9,185 bases of DNA from Clostridia bacterium (GCA_017553025.1 JAFZNF010000166.1:1-9185), one strand, 5' to 3'; positions 1 to 7,007 are shown, counted from the stretch's first letter. Numbers and translations: made by a program. The notes: generated from the letters alone by a model not told the origin.

Positions 1-1
1 A

Positions 2-481
2 TCAAGCGCCAAAGGCTATGTAGAACCTTTTAACAGGCTGAATGACCTGATTGATAAAGAAAAATTTGTTATAGTACTGTTGGGAGTAAGCAAGGAGGAA
101 GCAAAGACGCTGCCCGCAAGCATTTTGTCGCTTCCGAAGATAAGCGATAAAGAGGAAATGGCAAAATGGTATACGCTGGCGGATGTGTTCGTAAACTTCA
201 GTCTTGAAGATAACTTTCCCACGGTAAATATAGAGGCATTAGCCTGCGGAACCCCGATAGTAACATATGATACGGGAGGAGGGCCGGAAATAATTGATGA
301 AAATACGGGAATAACCGTGCCGCGGAGAGATGTAAATGCTGCGTGGACTGCAATTAAAGAAGTGCTTGAAGGGGAAAGCCGCGAAGATAAATGTATTGAA
401 AGAGCAAGAACTCTTTACAACGCACAAGATAGGTTTAACGATTATTATAAACTATATAAGGAAAAGGAGAACAAAAAATGA
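2..481 (+). CDS. Glycosyltransferase family 4, C-terminal part (5' end outside window)
   Basis: The reading frame is open from the first bases of the window, so the gene begins upstream; 159 residues are visible. They form the second Rossmann (nucleotide-sugar binding) domain of a GT-B glycosyltransferase. Seen: a beta-strand FVIVLLG near residue 22, the helix with MAKWYTLADVFVNFS (53-67), and the donor-site block DNFPTVNIEALACGTPIV (70-87), which corresponds to the EX7E motif of GT4 enzymes with Asp70 in place of the first Glu and Glu78 as the second. A TGGGPE loop follows at 91-96. Such enzymes move a sugar from an activated donor to a growing cell-surface polysaccharide or glycolipid; the acceptor cannot be told from this fragment. 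The tail (127-159) is charged and helical. Its TGA overlaps the next ATG as ATGA, and the ribosome binding site of the next gene lies inside its last codons, suggesting translational coupling. Confidence 0.88.
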   Translation, partial: SSAKGYVEPFNRLNDLIDKEKFVIVLLGVSKEEAKTLPASILSLPKISDKEEMAKWYTLADVFVNFSLEDNFPTVNIEALACGTPIVTYDTGGGPEIIDENTGITVPRRDVNAAWTAIKEVLEGESREDKCIERARTLYNAQDRFNDYYKLYKEKENKK

Positions 482-1266
482 AAAAGTTTTTAGCATTGGT
501 TTTAGCTGGTATTATGTGTATGGGAGTTGCCTCCTGCGGCAAGAAGGCTGTTGAGGAGAATGCGGGGGCTGAGTCAGACCTTGCATATGTAACAGAAAAG
601 GGAAAACTTGTTGTAGGCGTAACGGAGTATGAGCCGATGGACTATATGGAAAACGGCGAGTGGACAGGATTTGACGCAGAGTTTGCAGAGGAAGTTGCAA
701 AACTTATGGGCGTTGATGTTGAATTTGTAGTAATTGACTGGGATAACAAATTCCTTGAGCTTGATTCAAAATCAATTGACTGTATCTGGAACGGTATGAC
801 AATCACAGACGAAGTAAATCTTAACACCTCTTGCTCGGTGCCTTATGCAAAAAATGAGCAGGTTGTAGTTATGAAAAAGGACATCGTTGATAACTATAAG
901 GATAACGAGTCTATGAAAGACCTTAAGTTTGCGGTAGAATCAGGCAGTGCGGCAGAAAGTGCAGCAGCAGACTTGGGATTTAACACAGTTGCAGTTAAGG
1001 CTCAGTCCGACGCGCTTATGGAGGTTCAGGCAGGAAGCACAGATGCTTGTATCATAGACATCACAATGGCAGATTCTATGACGGGTGAGGGAACAAGCTA
1101 TGCCGACCTTGCAAAGGGATTGTCCCTGACGAAGGAAGAGTATGGAATAGGTTTCCGCAAGGGCTCGGATTTAAAGGCAGCCGTAGACGGTTACATAAAG
1201 GAATTAAAGGATAACGGAAAACTCGGTGAGCTTTCGGAGAAATACTCTGTTTCGCTTGCAGACTGA
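478..1266 (+). CDS. Amino acid ABC transporter substrate-binding lipoprotein
   Basis: 262 residues, normal for solute-binding family 3 (PF00497). Residues 1-20 are a lipoprotein signal: KK, a hydrophobic core, then lipobox V-A-S-C with Cys20 as the lipidated residue, so the mature protein is anchored outside the membrane. Family landmarks: LVVGVTEYEPM (44-54), the signature GFDAEFAEEVAKLMG (64-78), WNGMTIT (104-110), VPYAKNEQVVV (121-131), AVESGSAAE (152-160) and IIDITMAD (192-199), with Asp194 where the family usually binds the ligand amino group. The position that carries the carboxylate-binding Arg in HisJ-like proteins (Arg77 of HisJ) is Val113 here, so the ligand may not be an ordinary amino acid, or another residue may serve. 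The start is set by AAAGGAGA 7 bases before ATG478. A terminator-like hairpin follows the gene, which would allow higher expression than the permease and ATPase. The substrate is unknown. Confidence 0.93.
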   Translation: MKKFLALVLAGIMCMGVASCGKKAVEENAGAESDLAYVTEKGKLVVGVTEYEPMDYMENGEWTGFDAEFAEEVAKLMGVDVEFVVIDWDNKFLELDSKSIDCIWNGMTITDEVNLNTSCSVPYAKNEQVVVMKKDIVDNYKDNESMKDLKFAVESGSAAESAAADLGFNTVAVKAQSDALMEVQAGSTDACIIDITMADSMTGEGTSYADLAKGLSLTKEEYGIGFRKGSDLKAAVDGYIKELKDNGKLGELSEKYSVSLAD

Positions 1267-1284
1267 TATTAAAAAAAGCAGAAG

Positions 1285-1316
1285 GCAAGGGCTTTGCGCC
1301 CTTGCATTCCTTTTTT
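1285..1316 (+). terminator. Intercistronic terminator/attenuator between binding protein and permease
   Basis: An 8-bp perfect stem GCAAGGGC/GCCCTTGC (1285-1292 with 1298-1305) closes a 5-base loop and is followed after ATTCC by TTTTTT (1311-1316). An A-run at 1271-1277 could pair with the T-run to extend the stem. The hairpin lies 19 bases after the binding-protein stop and just before the permease ribosome binding site. In ABC importers, partial termination here commonly sets binding protein in excess over membrane components. The gap between stem and T-tract is somewhat long, so it may leak. Confidence 0.75.
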
Positions 1317-1333
1317 GAGAGGATTAACCTTAT

Positions 1334-1996
1334 ATGAATTCATTTTTCAACACGTTTTTGCCGATAACAATGGATTTGCTGGCAGGATTTAAGGAAACAC
1401 TTAAACTTTTCTCACTCACACTGCTTTTTTCACTTCCGTTGGGACTTTTGATAAGCTTTGGCTCTATGAGTAAATTCAGACCGATTTGCTGGCTTGTGCG
1501 TACCTTTGTGTGGATTATCCGCGGAACACCGCTGATGCTTCAGCTTATAGTCATTTATTACGGACCGGGATTGCTCTTTCAAATGCCGCTGATGGACAGA
1601 TTTTTAGCGGCTTTGGTTGCGTTTGTTATAAACTATGCCTGCTATTTTTCCGAAATATACCGAGGCGGGATAGAGTCAATAAATAACGGACAGTATGAAG
1701 CGGGACAGGTTTTGGGACTTACCAAGGCACAGACCTTTTTTAAGGTTGTGCTTTTGCAGGTAATAAAGAGAATAATTCCGCCGATGAGCAACGAGATAAT
1801 AACCCTTGTAAAGGACACATCGCTTGCAAGAATTATTGCAGTGTACGAGGTTATATGGAGCGCTGAACGTTTCATCAAATTAAAGGGACTTATATGGCCG
1901 CTCTTTTACACGGGTGCGTTTTATCTTGTTTTTTGCGGGGTACTTACCTTGCTGTTCGGATATATAGAAAAGAAAATGAGCTATTTCAGGAGTTAA
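1334..1996 (+). CDS. Polar amino acid ABC transporter permease (HisM/GlnP type)
   Basis: 220 residues, the usual size for the single membrane subunit of this class, which probably works as a homodimer with the downstream ATPase. Visible: FKETLKLF (19-26) at the start of the first long hydrophobic helix, the RGTPL motif (63-67) found in polar amino acid permeases, and the cytoplasmic EAA loop with Glu122-Ala123-Gly124 and Gly128, continuing to IIPPMSNE (147-154), which docks onto the ATPase. About five hydrophobic segments can be made out; the last (about 186-210) precedes a basic tail. GAGAGGA at 1317-1323 lies 10 bases before ATG1334, immediately after the terminator T-run. The ATPase start is 4 bases downstream and its ribosome binding site (AGGAG, 1988-1992) lies inside this gene. 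Confidence 0.93.
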   Translation: MNSFFNTFLPITMDLLAGFKETLKLFSLTLLFSLPLGLLISFGSMSKFRPICWLVRTFVWIIRGTPLMLQLIVIYYGPGLLFQMPLMDRFLAALVAFVINYACYFSEIYRGGIESINNGQYEAGQVLGLTKAQTFFKVVLLQVIKRIIPPMSNEIITLVKDTSLARIIAVYEVIWSAERFIKLKGLIWPLFYTGAFYLVFCGVLTLLFGYIEKKMSYFRS

Positions 1997-2000
1997 TGAT

Positions 2001-2783
2001 ATGGCAATACTTGAAGTTAAAAATATAGTCAAAAATTTCGGCAAAATCAAAGTGTTAAAAGGCATTGATATGACCGTAAATAAAGGCGAGGTTGTATCAA
2101 TAATCGGCTCATCAGGCAGCGGAAAAACAACGCTTTTGCGTTGCATAAGTTTTCTGGAGCGGGCTGACGGCGGGGAAATCATATTAAACGGCGAAACCAT
2201 TTTTGATGCAAAAAACCCGAAACAGCTGACAGGTTCAGAGGCGAGGAAAAGACAGCTGAAATTCGGATTTGTCTTCCAGAATTTCAATCTTTTTCCGCAG
2301 TACACAGCGCTTGAGAATGTAATTCTGGCGCCGCGCCTTATTGCAAAGGAACGCCCTGACTTTAAGGCAAACAAGGATAAAATTTATGCCGAGATAAAGG
2401 AGAATGCAAAAGAGCTTCTTGTGCGGGCAGGACTTTCGGACAAATTTGATAATTACCCCTGCGAGCTTTCGGGCGGACAGCAGCAGAGAGTGGCTATTTG
2501 CAGGGCATTAGCGCTTAATCCCGAAATAATGCTCTTTGACGAGCCGACATCTGCCTTAGACCCCGAAATAACCAATGAGGTTCTAAAGGTAATAAAGTCG
2601 CTTGCCGATGAGCATATGACAATGATTATAGTAACACACGAAATGGCGTTTGCAATGAATGTTTCCGACCGCGTGATTTTTATGGACGGCGGAGTTATTG
2701 CAGAGGAGGGCGCACCTGATATGATTTTCAAAAATCCAAAGAGCAAAAGGCTCAGGGAATTTCTGTCAAATGTGAGAATGTAG
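2001..2783 (+). CDS. Amino acid ABC transporter ATP-binding protein (GlnQ/HisP type)
   Basis: 260 residues with every ABC ATPase motif: Walker A GSSGSGKT (36-43), Q-loop Gln93 in [10 protein letters not shown], signature LSGGQQQR (156-163), Walker B IMLFDE (176-181), D-loop SALD (184-187) and switch His213 in VTHEMAFA. It hydrolyses ATP on the cytoplasmic face to drive uptake through the upstream permease. It is slightly longer than the roughly 240 residues typical of GlnQ; the extra length is a charged helical segment (about 113-138) between Q-loop and signature. AGGAG sits 8 bases before ATG2001. With the two genes before it, it completes a three-part importer. Confidence 0.95.
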   Translation: MAILEVKNIVKNFGKIKVLKGIDMTVNKGEVVSIIGSSGSGKTTLLRCISFLERADGGEIILNGETIFDAKNPKQLTGSEARKRQLKFGFVFQNFNLFPQYTALENVILAPRLIAKERPDFKANKDKIYAEIKENAKELLVRAGLSDKFDNYPCELSGGQQQRVAICRALALNPEIMLFDEPTSALDPEITNEVLKVIKSLADEHMTMIIVTHEMAFAMNVSDRVIFMDGGVIAEEGAPDMIFKNPKSKRLREFLSNVRM

Positions 2784-2793
2784 AGGCAAGATT

Positions 2794-3729
2794 ATGGATT
2801 TTACAGCGGTTTCTTACCAGATATGTATACTTGGACTGATAATTCTTGCGGGATTTACCGCAGGAAAAACAGGATATTTGGACATAAAAGCCAAGGATAC
2901 GCTTTCAAAGCTCATTGTTAAAATAGTGCTCCCTTGCCTTATCATTTCGTCAATAACCTCAAAAGAAATTGAAAAAGGACTTATAAAGGACATTTTTATA
3001 GTCTTTTTGATGTCTGTTTTTTCTCTTTCGGTTTTGTATTTTTTGGGCGTAATCAGCGCCAAGCTGTTAAAAATTCCTAAAAATACGCAGGCAGTGCATA
3101 AATTGCTTTCGTGCCTCGGTAATGTAACCTTTGTAGGATATCCGGTAATAACGGCAATGTACGGCGAGGAAGGCTTTTTTTACGCCATCATTTACTGGCT
3201 TGTCAATGACCTGTTTTTATGGACGGCAGGAGTGTATGCTCTGAAAAAGGACAAACTGCAAAACGCTAAAGATGTATTAAAAAATTTGTTAAATCCGAAT
3301 ACGATTTCATTCTGCCTTGCCGTTTTTATGCTTATTTTCGGCATAAAACTGCCAAAGCTGCTGTATGATACAGTAAACGGAATAGGCAGTCTGACAGTGG
3401 GACTTTCAATGCTTTTCATCGGTATGGCTCTTTGTACTGTAGATATAAAAAAAGCGGAGAAAAAGTGGTGGATTTTCGTCTTGGCACCCCTGAAATTGGT
3501 TATTATACCCCTCTTATTTACCTTGATTTTCAAAAGCCTTGGAATAAGAGAAATTCTCTTGGGCGCAGTAGTATTAGAGGCGGCTATGCCCTCTCAGACT
3601 ATACTTACCATATTGGCAAGTGAAAGCGGAGCCGATTTTGAATATGCCGCTTGCGGAATGTTTGTGACAACGCTTTTAAGCCTTGTGACATTGCCGTTTG
3701 TGTGCTTTATGATAAGATTTTTAATGTAA
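2794..3729 (+). CDS. AEC (auxin efflux carrier) family transporter
   Basis: 311 residues, almost entirely hydrophobic helices (about ten), matching PF03547-type carriers. Recognisable features: the N-terminal AGFTAGKTGYLD (19-30), LPCLIISSI (46-54), GNVTFVGYPVITAMYGEEG (109-127), the half-repeat motif NPNT (167-170), and the C-terminal AMPSQTILTILASE (264-277) with FEYAAC (282-287). Bacterial members move organic acids such as malate or malonate, and some amino acid-related compounds, by secondary transport across the cytoplasmic membrane; the substrate cannot be read from sequence. The gene starts 10 bases after the ATPase stop with AGAGG 7 bases upstream, so it is probably in the same transcript. 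Whether it exports or imports, and whether it works with the ABC importer, is inference. Confidence 0.9.
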   Translation: MDFTAVSYQICILGLIILAGFTAGKTGYLDIKAKDTLSKLIVKIVLPCLIISSITSKEIEKGLIKDIFIVFLMSVFSLSVLYFLGVISAKLLKIPKNTQAVHKLLSCLGNVTFVGYPVITAMYGEEGFFYAIIYWLVNDLFLWTAGVYALKKDKLQNAKDVLKNLLNPNTISFCLAVFMLIFGIKLPKLLYDTVNGIGSLTVGLSMLFIGMALCTVDIKKAEKKWWIFVLAPLKLVIIPLLFTLIFKSLGIREILLGAVVLEAAMPSQTILTILASESGADFEYAACGMFVTTLLSLVTLPFVCFMIRFLM

Positions 3730-3742
3730 AAGGGTGATTTAA

Positions 3743-4360
3743 ATGAAGGTTTTAATGCTAAACGGAAGTGTGAGAAAAAACGGCAATACGAATGCCGCGC
3801 TGTTGGAAATTGCAAAGGTTTTAAATGAGCAGGGTATAGACAGCGAAATTTTTGAAATAAAAGAACCTGTCCGCGACTGTATCGGCTGTGGGGGCTGTAC
3901 CGAGGAGGGCTGCCGTTTTGCCGACGATGATGTAAACGAATTCATAAAAAAGGCAAAAGAGGCAGACGGATTTGTGTTCGGAACGCCTGTCTATTATGCG
4001 CACCCGAGCGGAAGAATACTTTCCTTTTTGGACAGGGCTTTTTACAGCGGAGGAAAGGCCTTTATGTTTAAGCCTGCCGCGGCGGTTGCGTGTGCAAGGC
4101 GTGCGGGAACAACAGCGTCATTTGATGTTATGAACAAGTATTTCGGAATATCCAATATGATAACGGTAGGCTCAAGCTACTGGAATATAATCCACGGAAG
4201 AACGCCAGGGGAGGCGGTTTTTGATGCAGAGGGTATGCAGACTATGCATAACTTAGCAAACAATATGGCGTGGATATTGAAGTGTATTGAAGCGGCAAGG
4301 GAAAATAATATCCCCCTGCCAAGCCTTGAACTTGGGACAAGAACCAACTTTATAAGATAA
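3743..4360 (+). CDS. Iron-sulfur flavoprotein (Isf-like), NADPH-dependent FMN reductase fold
   Basis: 205 residues with a flavodoxin-like fold: MKVLMLNGSVRKNGNTNAAL (1-20) supplies the FMN phosphate loop, and GTPVYYAHPSG (80-90) the second flavin contact. Between them lies a compact cysteine cluster C46-X2-C49-X2-C52-X4-C57, the spacing class (CX2CX2CX4-7C) that binds a [4Fe-4S] cluster in the Methanosarcina iron-sulfur flavoprotein Isf. The expected role is cytoplasmic electron transfer, perhaps reducing O2 or H2O2 or passing electrons from ferredoxin; the physiological partner is unknown. A strong ribosome binding site (AAAGGGTGA, 3729-3737) lies 5 bases before ATG3743, and the gene follows the carrier stop by 13 bases. 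No terminator is seen before the hyd promoter begins 3 bases after its stop, so the hairpin at 4459-4487 is the first one downstream. Confidence 0.87.
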   Translation: MKVLMLNGSVRKNGNTNAALLEIAKVLNEQGIDSEIFEIKEPVRDCIGCGGCTEEGCRFADDDVNEFIKKAKEADGFVFGTPVYYAHPSGRILSFLDRAFYSGGKAFMFKPAAAVACARRAGTTASFDVMNKYFGISNMITVGSSYWNIIHGRTPGEAVFDAEGMQTMHNLANNMAWILKCIEAARENNIPLPSLELGTRTNFIR

Positions 4361-4363
4361 AAC

Positions 4364-4392
4364 TTGACAGAATTAAGAATATAGCATATAAT
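4364..4392 (+). promoter_or_regulatory. Sigma-A promoter of the hydEGF operon
   Basis: TTGACA (4364-4369) and TATAAT (4387-4392), both perfect consensus, are separated by exactly 17 bases. Transcription should start near 4398-4400, about 97 bases before the hydE start. A promoter this strong would need a brake, and the terminator downstream could be that brake. I see no convincing Rex, Fur or PerR operator over it. Confidence 0.9.
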
Positions 4393-4398
4393 ATGTAA

Positions 4399-4487
4399 AA
4401 ATGTATCCTGACACGAAGAGGTTTCTGACTGAAAGGCTGCGGTTATATGTTGATTTTTAAACCGTACCCTTTTGGGTGCGGTTTTTT
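4399..4487 (+). promoter_or_regulatory. Leader of hydEGF: candidate transcription attenuator or riboswitch of unknown class
   Basis: The leader runs about 60 bases from the predicted transcription start to a terminator hairpin just before hydE. TGCGGTT occurs twice: at 4438-4444 and at 4477-4483, where it is the descending strand of the terminator. The earlier copy can form 7 pairs (one G-U) with AACCGTA (4460-4466), which is the ascending strand, so the terminator and an antiterminator exclude each other. Upstream, CTGAC occurs at 4408 and 4425, each followed by a GAA...AGG purine stretch, and TTTC/GAAA (4422-4425/4431-4434) can form a small hairpin. I do not recognise a known riboswitch consensus. 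Two short frames, 4401-4460 and 4447-4494, could instead couple translation to termination. That the two folds are possible is seen; that they regulate is inferred. Confidence 0.6.
4459..4487 (+). terminator. Terminator hairpin immediately upstream of hydE
   Basis: AAACCGTACCC (4459-4469) pairs with GGGTGCGGTTT (4474-4484) through an 11-bp stem with one G-U pair and a TTTT loop. The T-run covers 4482-4487. It ends one base before the hydE ribosome binding site, so it must be overcome for hydE expression from the promoter at 4364. It would also stop read-through from the flavoprotein gene. Confidence 0.85.
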
Positions 4488-4496
4488 GAGGTAGCT

Positions 4497-5561
4497 ATGA
4501 ATTCTTTTGAAATAATAGATAAATTGGAAAAAAGCGGGCGGGCGGAGCTTTGCGAATATTCATATCTTGTGGAAAATATGAATGAAGAAGCTATAGAATA
4601 CGCAAAAGAAAAGGCTGTTGCAGTACGAAAGAGAATATACAAAAACGCCGTCTTTGTCCGCGGACTGATAGAAATAAGCAATATATGCAAAAATGACTGT
4701 TTATATTGCGGTATAAGGAGGAGCAATAAGGATTGCCAAAGATACCGCCTTACCGAGGAGGACATTCTTGCCTGCTGTGACGAGGGAGAAAGGCTGGGAT
4801 TTAGGACCTTTGTACTGCAAGGCGGAGAGGACGGATATTTTTCCGACGAAGTTTTGTGCGGTATAATAACAAAAATAAAAAAAAGGCATAAAGACTGTGC
4901 GGTTACACTCTCTTTGGGCGAGAGGACGGAAAAAAGCTATGCGCTCTTAAAACAGGCAGGGGCAGACAGGTATCTCTTGCGCCACGAAACGGCAGATATG
5001 GAGCATTATGAAAAACTGCACCCGCAGGATATGTCCTTTGAAAACCGTATTAAAAGCCTTAAAAAACTAAAAGAACTCGGCTATCAGACAGGTTGCGGAT
5101 TTATGGTAGGTTCGCCGTATCAGACACCCGGAACAATTGCAAAGGATTTAAAATTTATTGAAGAGTTTTGCCCCGATATGTGCGGAATAGGGCCGTTTAT
5201 TCCGCATAAAAATACGCCTTTTGCGGACAAACAGGCAGGTAGGCTTGATATGACTTGCTATCTTTTGTCTATAATCCGCCTTATTAGGCCGAACATTCTG
5301 CTTCCTGCGACAACAGCGCTTGGCACAATACACCCAAACGGACGGGAACTTGGGGTTTTGGCGGGCGCAAATGTTGTTATGCCAAACTTGTCGCCCGTCT
5401 CGGTGCGGAAAAAATATGAGCTTTATGACAATAAAATATGTACCGGTGAGGAAAGCGCAGAGTGTAAAAACTGTTTGGAAAACCGAATGAAAAAAATCGG
5501 ATATGAAATCGTAACATCAAGAGGAGATATAAGAAAGGACGAGGAAAATGGCAGTATATAA
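4497..5561 (+). CDS. hydE: [FeFe]-hydrogenase H-cluster radical SAM maturase HydE
   Basis: 354 residues from ATG4497. The longer frame from GTG4476 is rejected because that codon lies in the terminator stem, whereas GAGG (4488-4491) is 5 bases before ATG4497. Radical SAM motif C64-X3-C68-X2-C71 binds the SAM-cleaving [4Fe-4S] cluster; GG at 109-110 and GSPYQTPG (205-212) line the TIM barrel. The C-terminal trio C315-X7-C323-X2-C326 has the spacing of the accessory cluster site of Thermotoga HydE, which many homologs lack. HydE acts in the cytoplasm on the Fe(CO)2(CN)cysteine synthon made by HydG, on the path to the azadithiolate-bridged diiron unit. BioB and PylB are relatives, but the hydG and hydF neighbours settle the assignment. 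The gene overlaps hydG by 14 bases. Confidence 0.96.
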   Translation: MNSFEIIDKLEKSGRAELCEYSYLVENMNEEAIEYAKEKAVAVRKRIYKNAVFVRGLIEISNICKNDCLYCGIRRSNKDCQRYRLTEEDILACCDEGERLGFRTFVLQGGEDGYFSDEVLCGIITKIKKRHKDCAVTLSLGERTEKSYALLKQAGADRYLLRHETADMEHYEKLHPQDMSFENRIKSLKKLKELGYQTGCGFMVGSPYQTPGTIAKDLKFIEEFCPDMCGIGPFIPHKNTPFADKQAGRLDMTCYLLSIIRLIRPNILLPATTALGTIHPNGRELGVLAGANVVMPNLSPVSVRKKYELYDNKICTGEESAECKNCLENRMKKIGYEIVTSRGDIRKDEENGSI

Positions 5562-6996
5562 CCCCAAATCATTAAAAGCAGAGGAATTTATAAATGATGA
5601 AGAAATCAAAGAAACACTCCGCTATGCAGAGGAAAACAAAAATAATATTGAACTGATTGATAATATTTTAAAAAAGGCGCGCCCGTATAAAACGGAAAGC
5701 GGGTGCAGGTGTGACGGTCTTACACACCGTGAGGCGTCGGTTTTGCTTGCTTGCGACATTCCTGAGAAGGTGGAGGAAATTTACAAGATTGCAGAGGAGA
5801 TAAAACTTGCCTTTTACGGGAACAGAATTGTTATGTTTGCGCCGTTATACCTTTCCAATTATTGTGTGAACGGCTGTGTTTACTGCCCGTATCACTTGAA
5901 AAACACGCATATAGCAAGGAAAAAACTCACTCAGGAGGAGGTCAGAAATGAGGTAATCGCACTTCAGGATATGGGGCATAAGCGCTTGGCGGTTGAAGCG
6001 GGCGAAGACCCTGTTAATAACCCGATTGAATATATTTTGGAATGTATTAAGACCATTTACAGCGTAAACCACAAAAACGGTGCGATACGCAGAGTAAATG
6101 TAAATATAGCGGCGACAACTGTCGAAAACTACCGTAAATTAAAGGACGCGGGGATAGGAACATATATTCTTTTTCAGGAAACCTATCATAAGGAAAGCTA
6201 TGAAAAACTGCATCCTACAGGACCCAAGCATAATTACAACTACCATACAGAGGCTATGGACAGAGCGATGGAGGGCGGAATTGATGATGTGGGACTGGGA
6301 GTTTTGTTCGGCTTGGAACTTTACAAGTATGAATTTGCAGGACTGATTATGCACGCAGAGCATTTAGAGGCGGTTCACGGCGTAGGACCGCATACAATAA
6401 GCGTTCCGCGAATAAAAAAGGCGGACGATATTGACCCGGAGAGCTTTGATAACTCAATTTCAGATGAGATTTTTGCAAAGATTACAGCTTGTATCCGCTT
6501 AGCCGTTCCGTATACGGGAATGATAATTTCAACAAGGGAATCGGAAACGGTGCGCGGAAAGCTTTTAAATCTCGGCATTTCGCAGATAAGCGGTGCGTCA
6601 AGAACATCTGTGGGCGGATACAGCGAGGAGGAAAGACCGCACGACACCGAGCAGTTTGACGTTTCCGACCAAAGAACGCTTGACGAGGTGGTAAGATGGC
6701 TTATGGAAAATGGGCATATCCCGTCCTTTTGCACTGCTTGTTACCGTGAGGGCAGAACGGGCGACAGGTTTATGAGCCTTTGTAAAAACGGACAGATTTT
6801 GAATTGCTGTCACCCAAATGCGCTTATGACGCTTACGGAATATCTGGTGGATTATGCCTCGGACGAAACAAAAAAAATTGGTTTTGAAATGATAGAAAAA
6901 GAACTTTTGAAGATACCCAATCCGAAAGTTCAAAAACTTGCAGGAGAACACATTGAAAACATAAAAAATTCAAACAGACGGGATTTCAGATTTTAA
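5548..6996 (+). CDS. hydG: [FeFe]-hydrogenase maturase HydG (tyrosine lyase)
   Basis: 482 residues, full length for the family. HydG splits tyrosine by radical chemistry into p-cresol and a fragment that gives CO and cyanide, assembling an Fe(CO)2(CN)cysteine unit. The radical SAM site is C106-X3-C110-X2-C113 within LSNYCVNGCVYCPYH. The C-terminal auxiliary cluster site is C395-X2-C398-X22-C421, exactly the CX2CX22C pattern that separates HydG from the thiamine enzyme ThiH. Other conserved blocks are AGEDP (151-155) and HPTGPKHNYNYHT (222-234). AAAGGA (5534-5539) lies 8 bases before ATG5548, inside the end of hydE. The start falls 14 bases before the hydE stop, consistent with coupled translation of two enzymes acting in sequence. 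Confidence 0.97.
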   Translation: MAVYNPKSLKAEEFINDEEIKETLRYAEENKNNIELIDNILKKARPYKTESGCRCDGLTHREASVLLACDIPEKVEEIYKIAEEIKLAFYGNRIVMFAPLYLSNYCVNGCVYCPYHLKNTHIARKKLTQEEVRNEVIALQDMGHKRLAVEAGEDPVNNPIEYILECIKTIYSVNHKNGAIRRVNVNIAATTVENYRKLKDAGIGTYILFQETYHKESYEKLHPTGPKHNYNYHTEAMDRAMEGGIDDVGLGVLFGLELYKYEFAGLIMHAEHLEAVHGVGPHTISVPRIKKADDIDPESFDNSISDEIFAKITACIRLAVPYTGMIISTRESETVRGKLLNLGISQISGASRTSVGGYSEEERPHDTEQFDVSDQRTLDEVVRWLMENGHIPSFCTACYREGRTGDRFMSLCKNGQILNCCHPNALMTLTEYLVDYASDETKKIGFEMIEKELLKIPNPKVQKLAGEHIENIKNSNRRDFRF

Positions 6997-7007
6997 GGAG
7001 AGCAATT

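Noticed and set aside
1880..2374. A 164-codon minus-strand frame opposite the permease and ATPase
   Set aside because: It is a shadow of the ATPase gene, whose motifs are complete in the + frame; no ribosome binding site or domain.
4399..4460. A known riboswitch class (TPP, SAM, preQ1, THF, purine, c-di-GMP, NiCo)
   Set aside because: The leader is too short for most of these, and none of their conserved core sequences that I can recall is present.
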